Program-made: the position numbers and the translations under genes
In this document: positions 9,672 through 19,283 of the stretch, piece by piece
Numbering within the stretch: the stretch's first letter is position 1
Layout: each line of letters starts with the position of its first letter
Assembly: GCF_030817215.1 (NCBI RefSeq)
Contig: NZ_JAUSZA010000001.1
Span: 6,794,501-6,858,500, forward strand
Direction: 5' to 3'
DNA: 64,000 nt
Source: Paenibacillus sp. V4I3
GTDB lineage: Bacteria; Bacillota; Bacilli; Paenibacillales; NBRC-103111
The notes under the pieces: generated by a model
Databases searched by the model: none
What the model was told of the DNA's origin: nothing
What the model saw: the letters and a program-made list of their open reading frames with translations, nothing else

Positions 9672-10820
9672 TTATTTTTTGTCGGAAAATCGGCTTACCA
9701 ACAACTCGTATAGATGAATCATTTCCTCGGACGGACGAATGCCGAGCTCCCGGCTGAGTAGCCGAACATAATCGGTATACAGAGCGGTCAATCCTTTTTT
9801 GTCCCCGGTCTGCTCGCGTATCGTCATAAGATGACGTACAACAGATTCGTCCAGCGGATTGCGCTCGTTCAGCTTGAGCAGCAGCTTGGACGCAGCGTTC
9901 ATATCCCGCAAGGAAATAAGCGCTGCGGCAAGCTTTACTGAAAACGACGCATACAACCTTGCATAGCGCTCCATCTCGTAAGTGGCCCACACATAGGCTT
10001 TGTCCCCGAACAGATCGCCTGTATACATCCGTTCGATTGCAGCGCCCTCTCCACATTCAAGGCGTCAATGGATTGCAGCTTCTCCGCCTGCTTTTCAAAT
10101 TCCACGTAATCGATAACGGGATCCTTCAATTCGAGCGCGTAGCCGTCGTTCTCCGAGCGTAAAGCCTCGCGCATGCCAAACGGTTCCAAAGACTTACGAA
10201 GTTGATACACAGTCGTATTCAGATAATTCTCCGCATTGACTTGATCCATGCCTCCAAAAAAGTCTTTAATTAGCCTCGAACGAGAAATACGGCTGCCACG
10301 GTAAAACAGTAAATAGGCGAACAGCTCTGTGCATTTTCGCGAGATCCACTTCACTCGTCCCGCTTCATTGCTCACAACAATGTCTCCGAGCGCTGTTATG
10401 ACGATCCTCCCTTGGTTCTGGGAAGCTGGAGCCTGTAGTGATGGCGAATGGAGAGCCCTCCAGTTCGTGAACCCACGATGTACCGTCCGCTTCAGCCTTT
10501 CCTGGGAAACCGGCTTAACCAAATAATCCATCACGGACAGTTCATAAGCTTCCAGGGCGAAATCCTTGTGGGAAGTGACGAAAACAACATGCATGAGAGA
10601 GTCAGAAGCACCCAACTTTGCGGCGAACTCCATCCCGTTCTCGCCTTTCATCGAAATGTCTACGAAAGCCAGGCCGATATCGGCGTTCTCACTTAAGAAG
10701 GAGGCTGCGGACAACGCATCCGTAAAAGCGCCCGCAACGTGGACCCCGGGTAGCTTATCCAGCATTTTGTGCAAAATCAAATGCATCGCCGGCTCATCGT
10801 CCACCAAAATTCACTTTCAT
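9672..10820 (-). pseudogene. response regulator with BTAD (SARP-like) output domain, frameshifted
   Basis: Cytoplasmic DNA-binding response regulator. The receiver domain has the acidic pocket VDDEP, the phospho-acceptor region LAFVDIS and the conserved MDYLVKP lysine. Next come a trans_reg_C-type winged helix (about residues 150-215) and a bacterial transcriptional activation domain (BTAD) at the C-terminus. Two frame breaks are visible. At the start, MKV and the following ILVDDE lie in different frames because of one extra base near 10808. Near 10030, YTGDLFGDKAYVWA continues in another frame. The gene overlaps the 3' end of the kinase gene, so the two were co-transcribed. Unless the indels are base-calling errors, it is inactive. 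Confidence 0.85.
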
Positions 10821-11993
10821 GCGTCTCAGCCTCCATTCCATCGTCTAATGAGTTTCTCCCGCCAGTCGATCTGGGCAGAGTGAAGGAGAAGGTCGTCCCA
10901 ACTCCGGGTACGCTGTCAAACCAAAGGCTGCCGCCATGAATGCTAACAAACTCACTGGCAAGTACCAGTCCGAATCTCGCATTCCCCGGATCGTCTCCGG
11001 TGGCTGACACCTTGAAGAACGGCTCGTCCAGACGCAGCACTTCCGCCGTCTTCTCGTCGATTCCCGCTCCATTGTCGCTTACGGACACGACGATCCGATC
11101 GCCTTCCAGAACGGCTCCGATCTCAATCACCCCGCCGATTCCAGTAAACTTGATCGCATTTGAGAGCAAATTTCGCAGAATGAGATCCAGCATCTCTTTA
11201 TCCGCGCTAACCGTAAGCTTCTCGTCAATTCGCTCGGTCATCCGAATTTGCTTCATGACTGCCTTCGCTCCCGCAAGCGACAAAGACTGACGGACGACCT
11301 GCTGCAAATTCCAGCCTAATGGTCGAAACACGACTTTCCCTTTCTGGCTGCGATACCAGTCGAGCAAATTCTCGACGAGATGGTACGTGCCTTGCACTTG
11401 TCCCTGGAGCTCTCGGAACAATTCGGCATGCTCATCTTCGGTGGAAGCAAGCTCCTCACCCAGAAGTTCGGTTAGGCTGACGAGGAGAGCGATCGGATCG
11501 CGAATGTCGTGCGCAACGAGGGTGAACATCTTGTCCTTGAACGAGTTCAACTCCGATAGCTGTCTTGCGCTCTCGCGCAATCGTGCCTCGTTGTCCTTCA
11601 ATTCTGTAATATCATTGAACATCAACATTTTTCCGATCGGAGTGCCCGAATCGTAGATGAACGATAAGCTGCAGTTATAGTGCTTGTTGCGGTTTGCATG
11701 GAATCTATGGAACGGGAAGCGTTCGTCTCCGGTGCTTGCAGCGCGAATGCGTTCAATCAGTTCCGGACTGGAGGGCAGAACCTCCCCGACATAAGCGGGG
11801 GTAATGCTTTGTTAAACCGAGTTCCGGAAGCACCTCTTCGGCCGCACTGTTGTAACTGACGATTTGATCCTCATAATCAAGCAGAATAACTCCATCCCGA
11901 ATCGTGTCGAACACTTGAGTCAGCGCAAGCGGTGTGAACCGAAGCAGATTAAACCGCAAAATCCCCCACACGTAGATGACACCCGACACAGCG
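10777..11993 (-). pseudogene. 7TM-type sensor histidine kinase, 5'-truncated by an IS6 element and frameshifted
   Basis: Membrane sensor kinase that would phosphorylate the adjacent BTAD regulator. Only the last membrane helix of an N-terminal 7TM module remains (VIYVWGILRFNLLRF). It is followed by a PAS domain (DTIRDGVILLDYEDQIVSYN), a HisKA dimerisation domain with the phospho-acceptor in FTLVAHDIRDPI, and a HATPase_c domain with N-box NLLSNAIKF and G1 box DNGAGID. The 5' end stops exactly at the insertion-sequence end at 11994. A frameshift near 11815 separates the two halves of the PAS region (LGLTK versus ITPAYVGEVLPSSPEL). The pair may have controlled the surface protein just downstream, but that is inference from position. 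Confidence 0.85.
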
Positions 11994-12827
11994 GGTTTTG
12001 GTGCAACAATTAAAATCGATCAAAGATATCCGCGATTTCGTTGTTTGATTATGCTGTCAAACCAACCAATTTGTTGATTAATTCAACTGAAGAAAGGACA
12101 GACGAATGAATGCATTCGACCTGCCCTTTCCTTAGCATATGCATGACTTCGATTCCCGCGATTGTATATTCTGCAGTTTCAAAAGACTTGAATCCCAGCA
12201 TTGGTTTTATGATTTTCTTTATAAATCGATGATCTTGTTCAATAATATTGTTAAGATATTTCTTTTGTCGTAGTAATGTTTCTTGTTTCATAGCCTTCTC
12301 GTCCTTTAATTGCTGAACTGTGATTGGGTACGCTGGGTTTTTATCGACGGTGATCACGCGTGGCAATTGATTGTGTGTTGAAGTCAATGCTTTCTTGAAA
12401 AATCGCTTACCTGCGGGAGCATCTCGATTTTCAGACAACATGAAGTCAATCGTGTTTCCTTTTGAATCTACTGCTCTATAAAGATACTTCCACTTTCCTT
12501 TGACTTTAATATAGGTTTCATCAGTCCGGAAGGAATCGTTTGTTGGCTTTAAATAGGGCCGAATTCGTTTGTCAATTTCCGGCCCAAACTCATGGACCCA
12601 TCTCATGATGGTTGTATGAGCCATCCCAAGACCTCGTTCTTCCATCATCTCCACTAGATCACGATAACTTAGGCTATATTTCAAATACCATCTTACTGTT
12701 AGCAAGATAACTTCAGATTCATACTGCTTCCACTTAAACAAATCTAATTCAGTTTCCAACGTAATTGCCCCATCCCATGAAATCATTTCAATCATGTTAT
12801 CATGTATTAGAGCTTTGCACCACAACC
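11994..12827 (-). mobile_element. IS6-family insertion sequence (~834 bp)
   Basis: The ends carry imperfect inverted repeats: GGTTTTGGTGCAA at 11994 on the plus strand and GGTTGTGGTGCAA at 12827 on the minus strand. One transposase gene fills the element, and the length is typical for IS6. The 8 bases outside each end differ (ACACAGCG on the left, ATAGATTT on the right), so there is no target-site duplication. Both flanking genes, a kinase on the left and sigK on the right, are cut exactly at the ends. This points to an adjacent deletion or recombination between two element copies, not a simple insertion. Confidence 0.85.
12049..12795 (-). CDS. IS6-family DDE transposase
   Basis: Replicative transposase of the IS6 group (248 aa from the ATG at 12795; the frame is open to 12825 inside the terminal repeat). 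An N-terminal helix-turn-helix region (LSYRDLVEMMEERGL, THTTIMRW-like) precedes a DDE catalytic core: first Asp in RTDETYIKVKGKWKYLYRAVD, second in ITVDKNPAY, and Glu in NIIEQDHRFIKK about 34 residues later. The reading frame is intact, so the enzyme may be active and could drive further co-integrates or deletions here. Confidence 0.92.
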   Translation of the reverse strand: MIEMISWDGAITLETELDLFKWKQYESEVILLTVRWYLKYSLSYRDLVEMMEERGLGMAHTTIMRWVHEFGPEIDKRIRPYLKPTNDSFRTDETYIKVKGKWKYLYRAVDSKGNTIDFMLSENRDAPAGKRFFKKALTSTHNQLPRVITVDKNPAYPITVQQLKDEKAMKQETLLRQKKYLNNIIEQDHRFIKKIIKPMLGFKSFETAEYTIAGIEVMHMLRKGQVECIHSSVLSSVELINKLVGLTA

Positions 12828-13163
12828 ATAGATTTTGCTCTTCTCTATCTTCAACTGCACTTTATCCACGACATCGTCCGCTTCCGTCCCGAGGATGTCG
12901 ATCAACGTAATTTCATTCCCCTCTTTGTCCGTGCCGATGGGATCATGCAAGGACACATCCTTGCGCGTTTTCTTCAACGAACGCAGATCCATAAGGATCT
13001 CGTTCTCGATACATCGAGCCGCAAATGTCGCCAGCTTCGTTCCTTTGTTCGGCGAGAATGACTCAATCGCTTTGATCAGGCCGATGGTCCCGATTGAGAT
13101 CAAATCCTCGAGATCTTCCCCTGTATTGTCGAATTTTTTGACATTGTGGACACGAAGCAACGT
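12828..13163 (-). pseudogene. sigK: sigK fragment, middle part, cut at both ends
   Basis: Encodes sigma-K from just before VKKFDNTGEDLEDLISIGTI (region 2) through LRSLKKTRKDVSLHDP to EKSKIY, where it runs into the IS6 end and stops after GCGAKL. The first ~50-60 residues are missing: upstream of KKF the sequence (LRVHN in place of the usual LRLVAHI) already degenerates. It overlaps the 573-942 fragment over about 160 bp at ~88% DNA identity by eye. It cannot make a working sigma factor, so a sporulating host would need another intact sigK. Confidence 0.85.
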
Positions 13164-13237
13164 AGATTTCTATCGATAGAGGGACTTCCATCAAATAAAA
13201 ACGACAGTTCATTAATTACGGCCAGTAGACAGCACAA

Positions 13238-13271
13238 AAGCCCCGATCCTGCAGAAGCAGGATAGGGGCTT
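13238..13271 (-). terminator. intrinsic terminator after the GH43 gene
   Basis: Near-perfect arms AAGCCCCGATCCTGC and GCAGGATAGGGGCTT with a 3-4 base loop, about 55 bp beyond the stop codon at 13325. It ends the six-gene operon that starts at 21983. Confidence 0.85.
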
Positions 13272-13324
13272 GAATAGCTGGTATACCAATACCTAGCTTA
13301 GCTTCTGTATAGTACTTGGTCTTC

Positions 13325-14848
13325 TTACCGTGCGTTATTATCCACCTTGGTAAACCGAAAAAAATCAAAGTCAGCATGCCCACCAATATGTCTGGAAGCA
13401 TAATTAAACAACCCAATCCGGTATCCCATAAAATGGTCCAGCGTATATTTCATTTTAAGCGAGCTGCCGATTTGATTCCATTCTTCACCGTTTGCTGAAT
13501 AGTAAAAGCTTGCAGTATCCATGCTATTTTCAAAATCGAAGTGAATTTTCAAATAAATCAGGTTGTCTTCATATTGAAGCCACTCGACCGATTTTTCAAC
13601 GCCGTCGCCTTGATTGATACACATCACAACATAGCGGTTGCCGTTCGCTTCAACTTGAATGCCGACTGTTCCAAAGTTGTTTTGGAGCGCAACCATACCC
13701 GCGTGATCTCCCGACCTCATTTGAGTTACATCCATCACTGTAATTCCGATACACCCAGGTCCTTCCGTCCGTTGCGTCAATGTATTGCGGGCTAATAAGA
13801 CACTACGGGTTATATTCCCCGTCACTAAACGCAACCAGCCTCGCCGCGCGGTCACCGACCATAGCCCATTATCCGGATTATGATTCCACTGCCAACTTAA
13901 TGCCAATTTATTTTCTTCATACTCGAACTCATCGCTGATCACCAAAGAATTAGAGCCCGAGCTTGGCAACTGCGCTTCAAATTTCATTGGCGCCTTTCCA
14001 TCCTTCCCGATGACCGGCCAATCGTCCACCCAAGAAACTGGCAGTACAAAGGGAATTCTACCCACAGCATCATGATCTTGAAATAATACGGCATACCACT
14101 CATTAGCCGGCGTGTCGACAATGCCTCCTTGAGCGATACCATTATTGAGGTAGCCCATGTCGTCATCTAGAATTACTTTATGTTCATAAGGCCCCAAAAG
14201 CTCCCGTGAACGATAACAAAGCTGTCTGCGCCGCCGGTTTCCGGTATTGGGCCACTCTATGAAGAACAAGTAATAATAACCGTTCAGCTTATACGCATGG
14301 CATCCCTCGCACCGCAGCCCGATACCGTCTCGCTCCGTCTCGAAGAGCCGTTGATTGATGCCGTCAGATTTTACCGCCATCACATCAGATGTCAACTCAG
14401 TAATATGGACATTCCCGTTTCCGTGAATGATGTAAACGCGGCCTTCGTCAAACAGCAGACTCGGATCATGATGGATTCCTGCAATTACAGAGCGGTCCCA
14501 TCCCCCGTTCTCAATATCTGCCGTCCTGTAAATGTAAAACTGGTTCATATCATTACTTGAGAAGCACACATAAAACATGTCCTTATGATAACGCAAACTT
14601 GCGGCCCATGATCCTTTGCCGTAAATGCCTCTTCCGTCCAGCAAATTGTGCGCATCGTTATTCTCTATGGTATCGTAAACGTAGTTCACGATTCTCCAAT
14701 CCATCAAATTCTCAGACCTCATAATCGGGCATCCGGGCATCGCATGCATGCTTGTGCTAACCATATAGTAAGCGGTTCCCACTCTAATAACACAAGGGTC
14801 CGGAACATCCGCCCAGATGATCGGATTCGTTATCGTCACATTCCCCAT
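13325..14848 (-). CDS. glycoside hydrolase family 43 with C-terminal beta-sandwich
   Basis: Predicted cytoplasmic beta-xylosidase or alpha-L-arabinofuranosidase (507 aa, no signal peptide). The N-terminal five-bladed propeller (about 1-300) carries the three GH43 acids: the base Asp in ADVPDPCVI, the pKa-modulating Asp in HHDPSLLFDE and the acid Glu in RCEGCHAYK. The C-terminal ~200 residues form the GH43_C2/DUF1349-type sandwich common in oligosaccharide-acting members. It is the last gene of an operon behind a binding lipoprotein, two permeases, a YesM-like kinase and a YesN-like regulator, 46 bp downstream of the regulator. It probably acts on the oligosaccharide that this transporter imports. 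Substrate cannot be fixed from sequence alone. Confidence 0.9.
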   Translation of the reverse strand: MGNVTITNPIIWADVPDPCVIRVGTAYYMVSTSMHAMPGCPIMRSENLMDWRIVNYVYDTIENNDAHNLLDGRGIYGKGSWAASLRYHKDMFYVCFSSNDMNQFYIYRTADIENGGWDRSVIAGIHHDPSLLFDEGRVYIIHGNGNVHITELTSDVMAVKSDGINQRLFETERDGIGLRCEGCHAYKLNGYYYLFFIEWPNTGNRRRRQLCYRSRELLGPYEHKVILDDDMGYLNNGIAQGGIVDTPANEWYAVLFQDHDAVGRIPFVLPVSWVDDWPVIGKDGKAPMKFEAQLPSSGSNSLVISDEFEYEENKLALSWQWNHNPDNGLWSVTARRGWLRLVTGNITRSVLLARNTLTQRTEGPGCIGITVMDVTQMRSGDHAGMVALQNNFGTVGIQVEANGNRYVVMCINQGDGVEKSVEWLQYEDNLIYLKIHFDFENSMDTASFYYSANGEEWNQIGSSLKMKYTLDHFMGYRIGLFNYASRHIGGHADFDFFRFTKVDNNAR

Positions 14849-14894
14849 CGCCGCATTCTCTCCTTATGCGCCATATCAGTTGGCGTGATTGCTC

Positions 14895-16508
14895 TTATTT
14901 CCTTGCAGTCTCACGATATTCCACAGGAGTCACACCGGTAGATTTCTTGAAAAACCGAGTAAAAGAGTGCGGGGTTTCATACCCTACCTGCGCGCCTACC
15001 TCCGCAATCTTCAGCTCGTCCCTCTTGAGCAAAATTTTGGCTTTCTCTATTCTAATTTCATCAATATACTCGGATAAATTGACTCCACTTTCCTGTTTAA
15101 AAAGCCGCGATAAATAGGACGGATTGAAGTGAATCACGCTAGCTAAACGTACGAGAGACAAGTCCTCACCAAGATGCTCCTCAATATACGAGCGTACCTT
15201 CTCTATCACCTCAGCTGCTCTGTTACGTTCTACACTCAAACGAAGATCGAACAAGGATTCTGCGATCTGTTTCAAAAATTCGAAACTATCTTGCCAAGAT
15301 GAGTGCCTATCTCTTTGCATGAGCCCGATTGTTCCCACTTTATCGTGCAGCTCCCAACGATTAACGTAGGACAAGAAGAAGAGAGCAATCGTATAATACA
15401 ACTCCAAGGCAAACGGTCCCCCATTCCCGCGTTCATCGAAAGCCGTTTCCGTGAGTTCCTTGAACAGATGGAGAAATCCTTCTCTATTTCCACTTTCAAG
15501 ATAAATCGCCAATGACTCCGCCTTTTCCCTCAGCGTCCTAGAGTTGGCCGATGTTTCAATCGTTTCCAAGTTGACCGTTTGTATCATCTGGGAGCCGTCT
15601 CCCGCTCGCCAATACTGCTCACTTCTAATTCGATCGTACATCTCTGAAAGCTGCTTCCATTCACATGTATCGGCGCAGAGTGTAATGGCAAAAGTGATTC
15701 CCAGAGATTCATGACAAGCACGCTGCATAAGCTCGAACTGTCCTTCTAGAAAGTTTACCGTACGAGCATACGCCTCAACCGTTCCATCGGCATACTTCGG
15801 TTGAACGAGCCAGACGAGGCTGCCGTAATGATCAATGATTCCAAGACTATCTGTGCGTTCAGCCAGAAATTTCTCTGCCAAGAATTTGACTGCAAGTGCT
15901 GCTTCCTGACTTTCAGCAAAGGAATAGTGCATGTTCGTACGCTGCAGGTCACCAACCGCTACGAGGATGGGCAAAGCTGGATCAAGAGCAATACCCAATT
16001 TACGGAAGTCAATTTCCAAAGCCTCCGCTGCTCGCGTCCCCTGAAGCAAATAGCGGAAATAGTTGCCTTGAGCAAGCGTTTCGAGTGTGCTAAGTTTCTC
16101 ACTCGATTGCTTGATGAGATCATGGAACTTTAAACTATTCTCCAATTCATGTATTGCATCTGTAACCGCCTTAATAATCTTATCGTACTCTTCACTTTTC
16201 AGGAGATAGCTAACCCCGGGAGTTTGAATCGCCTGGTAGACATAATCAAAGTCATTATATCCGGTCAAAAAAATGATTTTGCAATGCGTCCAACTACTAC
16301 GTATGTTTCTCATTAGCTCCAGGCCGTCCATCCCGGGCATACGGATATCGGACAACACAATGTCCACTCTCGTAGTGTTCATCCAATCCAGCGCTTCTTC
16401 ACCGGAATAGGCTTTATACAAATCAAGATTCAAATTCAGTTGGCTAAATACGTCAAAAAGCCCATCTGTAATGATTTCCTCATCATCAACGATCAGCATT
16501 CTGATCAT
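14895..16508 (-). CDS. YesN-type response regulator with AraC DNA-binding domain
   Basis: Cytoplasmic transcription activator (537 aa). The N-terminal receiver has the acidic pair in LIVDDEE and the phospho-acceptor Asp in VLSDIRMPGMDG. A long poorly conserved linker follows. The C-terminal AraC/XylS region carries two helix-turn-helix motifs (LASVIHFNPSYLSRLFKQ and VGAQVGYETPHSFTRFFKK). I prefer the ATG at 16508: a GGGGG ribosome site lies 8 bases upstream, whereas it touches the GTG at 16517. The gene overlaps the upstream kinase by 23 bp. It probably activates its own operon, whose first gene starts at 21983. Confidence 0.92.
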   Translation of the reverse strand: MIRMLIVDDEEIITDGLFDVFSQLNLNLDLYKAYSGEEALDWMNTTRVDIVLSDIRMPGMDGLELMRNIRSSWTHCKIIFLTGYNDFDYVYQAIQTPGVSYLLKSEEYDKIIKAVTDAIHELENSLKFHDLIKQSSEKLSTLETLAQGNYFRYLLQGTRAAEALEIDFRKLGIALDPALPILVAVGDLQRTNMHYSFAESQEAALAVKFLAEKFLAERTDSLGIIDHYGSLVWLVQPKYADGTVEAYARTVNFLEGQFELMQRACHESLGITFAITLCADTCEWKQLSEMYDRIRSEQYWRAGDGSQMIQTVNLETIETSANSRTLREKAESLAIYLESGNREGFLHLFKELTETAFDERGNGGPFALELYYTIALFFLSYVNRWELHDKVGTIGLMQRDRHSSWQDSFEFLKQIAESLFDLRLSVERNRAAEVIEKVRSYIEEHLGEDLSLVRLASVIHFNPSYLSRLFKQESGVNLSEYIDEIRIEKAKILLKRDELKIAEVGAQVGYETPHSFTRFFKKSTGVTPVEYRETARK

Positions 16509-18257
16509 AGATCTCACCCCCTTTTAAGGGAATACTAATGGTTGCTTGCAATCCGCCGAGCTCACTTCGACTTATTCGCAGACCATATGCTTCACCGAAT
16601 GTGAGTTTTACCCTGCGGTGAATATTCACCAAACCTGTCGTCTCCGTTTGCTCATCATCGTTATCCAAGGTATCCGATATACGCTGCAAAGCTTCATCCG
16701 TCAAACTTTCACCGTTATCTTCCACCACAATGCGGATTTCGGACTCTGCCGTCTCGAAGCGTATGACAACACATCCGCTGCGTTTCATTTGTTCCAAGCT
16801 GTGTTCAAACGCATTTTCAATGATGGGCTGTACAATTAAACGTGGCACTGACACCTGCTCTATTTCCGGTGGGAGAGAGTCGAATTGCACCCGGATACGT
16901 CGCGAGAAGCGTAGTTCCTGAATCTCTGTGTACATCCTGGCATGGTGAATTTCTTGTCTCAACAATACTTCGTCAGAAGCATTCCGCGTAACGAATTGGA
17001 AATACTCGCCTAGCTGCGTTGCGAACTGTCCGATACGTTCGACGTCTCCAATCTTTGCCATCGTTCTCAGAATAAAGAAGCTATTGTATAGAAAATGTGG
17101 ATTAATTTGCGATTGGAGTTGCTTCAACTCTGCCCGTTGCGTCATAATTTTCTGCCTGTAGACTTGATCGATCAAAGAACGAAGATTTGTGACCATCTGG
17201 TTAAATCTGCCATACAAGTATCCGAGCTCATCCTTAGACTCATGCTGAATGTTAACGTCAAGATCACCATTCTCCATACGCCGAAAGCTTTTTACAAGCG
17301 TTAACAACGGTTTGTGAATAAATTTATAAGTGGAGAAAGCATAAATCGCAATGATGAAAAAGCAACGAGAATAAATAACCATGCCCATATATAAAATTTG
17401 TCCAGCGGCTTTTTAATCATCTGTTCTGGAATAAACCGGTAGATAGACATGCTTAAATAACCAGAGCTTGCAATTGCGGTATAATAGCGGTTCCCCGAAA
17501 TAGTGAAGGTTTCCGTACTTTGAAGGGGGGTTTCTCTTATTTGCTCAATGGTTGCAGTTACATCCTGCTCTAAGTGCTTTAATGACCCACTCGTGAGAAT
17601 GACACCGGATTTGTTCGTTGTCAGCAGAGTTCCGCTACCGGGATATGTGTTGAACTGGCTTAGCGCCTCCTGCAATCTCTCTTGATCAAGTTCGATTTCA
17701 ATGATAAACAACGGTTGATTCCCATTGGTCACACTTTGCTTTGCCGCACTTAAAAATAATCCACCCTTCCACTCAACAATCTGGTTATTCCTGCTGCTTA
17801 ATTCCGAGCGAAAGCCATTATACCGCTCGGTATTAAATTCACTTGGACCATATGCGGAAGAGATCGTTTTGGATAGCAGATAAATATGAGCACTTACATT
17901 TTTAATATATGGACTGCTGTTTTGAATCGCGTAGAGCCGTTTTCGAAGTGAGTTAATTTTCTCAGTACGTTTAAAAACATCCATCGTATCCCAAGTCAAC
18001 GTCAGTTCGTTGAGATCCTCATCCTCAATTACGCCATACTGCAGCAGCTTCATCCGTTCAACTTCTTTCTCAAGATCGGTTATATAGAAGGTTAGCTGGG
18101 AAACCGCCGTTTTGGAGATGTCTTCGCTTGCCGTCTGCACGATCCAGTGATAGAGGTAGACACCAAATAAAATGATTGGCAGCATGATAAGCAAAAAAGT
18201 ACTGAGCAGCCGAAGGAAAATCGTATTTCGTATAGAGAACGGTTGACGGTTGATCAA
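16486..18257 (-). pseudogene. YesM-type sensor histidine kinase with a single frameshift
   Basis: Membrane sensor of the YesM/LytS group, partner of the YesN-type regulator at 14895. Parts visible are TM1 (IFLRLLSTFLLIMLPIILFG), a large extracellular dCache-like domain, TM2, a HAMP domain (FRRMENGDLDVNIQ), the His_kinase domain with the phospho-acceptor in QINPHFLYN, and HATPase_c (IIENAFEHS, EDNGE). The frame breaks once, inside TM2 near 17360 beside a run of five T: WAWLFILVA is continued by FFIIAIYAFSTYKF in the next frame. Everything else is intact, so a base-calling error is plausible. The start is probably TTG 18257 behind a GGGGG ribosome site. Confidence 0.85.
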
Positions 18258-18342
18258 GGCACAAGCCCCCAACTTTTTTCTTCCATTATAGCCTGAACCC
18301 TATAAGTTTCGTAAGCATTTTCGTTAGGAAGCAAGCCACCCT

Positions 18343-19269
18343 TCACCCTTTAACACTTCCAAGTACAATCCCTTTAACAAAATACTTTTGCAGGAATGGG
18401 TACGCCAAAATGATGGGAAGGGAGCCAAGGAATATCTGCGACGCTTTCAGCGTTCGATCGGAGATGAGTGCCAAATTCATCGCCTCGTCGCGAGACAGGT
18501 TAGTTAAATTTTGTTGAATGACAATTGTCTGAATATAACTTTGCAGCGGGTAATGGCTAGGGTCTCCCATAAGAAGAAGTCCATCAAACCAACTGTTCCA
18601 ATGCTCCACCATGGAGAATAGAGCAAGGGTTGCAAGTGCGGGCTTGGATATCGGAACATATATTTTCCAAAGTGTTGTCCAGTAGCTAGCGCCGTCCATG
18701 ACAGCCGCCTCCTCGAGCTCTTTGGGCACCTCGCGAAAAAAGTTCAGCAATAATACAACACTGAAAACGGGAACTGCTCCCGGAAGGACAAGCGCCCAAA
18801 TCGTATCAAGAAGATTGTACTCTTTAAGCGTAGAGTACCAAGGAATTAAGCCCCCGTGGAAAAGCATCGTTAAAAAGAAAACCCAAGCGTAAACCATACG
18901 CAGGCTAAACGCCTTCGTTTCTTTGGATAAAGGAAATGCAACCAGGATGGTTAAAATCAAATTTAGTGGTGTACCGATCGCAATACGCTCCAAAGACACC
19001 AGCATGGATTGCCAGAACGCTTCCCGGCTAGCTGTATATGTATAGGAGGCCAATGTAAAATCAACCGGCCACAATTTCACATAACCTGCTGCTGCAGCAG
19101 TACTTGAACTAAACGAAACGGCGACGATATGGACTAACGGCAGTACACATATTATGGATACCAGTATGAGGAAGGTAGTATTCAGAACGGAAAACCATTC
19201 GAGCCGCCTTCGACTCGTAGATACCCGCATATATGCGTCAGACGCAGATCTTGATGATGGCTGTACCAT
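18343..19269 (-). CDS. carbohydrate ABC transporter permease, LplC/YtcP type
   Basis: Inner-membrane permease (308 aa, six predicted helices) of the CUT1-type oligosaccharide importer family. The EAA loop is visible in ELEEAAVMDGASYWTTLWKIYVP, which contacts the ATPase (usually a shared MsmX-like protein encoded elsewhere). The C-terminal LPIILAYPFLQKYFVKGIVLGSVKG is the family hallmark. The start ATG has AGAGGAGGG upstream. It pairs with the permease at 19284 and the lipoprotein at 20253 in one operon. Confidence 0.93.
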   Translation of the reverse strand: MVQPSSRSASDAYMRVSTSRRRLEWFSVLNTTFLILVSIICVLPLVHIVAVSFSSSTAAAAGYVKLWPVDFTLASYTYTASREAFWQSMLVSLERIAIGTPLNLILTILVAFPLSKETKAFSLRMVYAWVFFLTMLFHGGLIPWYSTLKEYNLLDTIWALVLPGAVPVFSVVLLLNFFREVPKELEEAAVMDGASYWTTLWKIYVPISKPALATLALFSMVEHWNSWFDGLLLMGDPSHYPLQSYIQTIVIQQNLTNLSRDEAMNLALISDRTLKASQIFLGSLPIILAYPFLQKYFVKGIVLGSVKG

Positions 19270-19283
19270 TGTTTTCCCTCCTC

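Noticed and set aside
11994..12827. Composite transposon carrying sigK or kinase
   Set aside because: Only one IS copy is present in the window and the flanking genes are truncated, not carried.
573..13163. A skin-like element excised to restore sigK
   Set aside because: No recombinase or phage genes lie between the fragments, the overlap is 160 bp and diverged instead of a short exact core, and recombination would still lack the first ~60 codons and a start.
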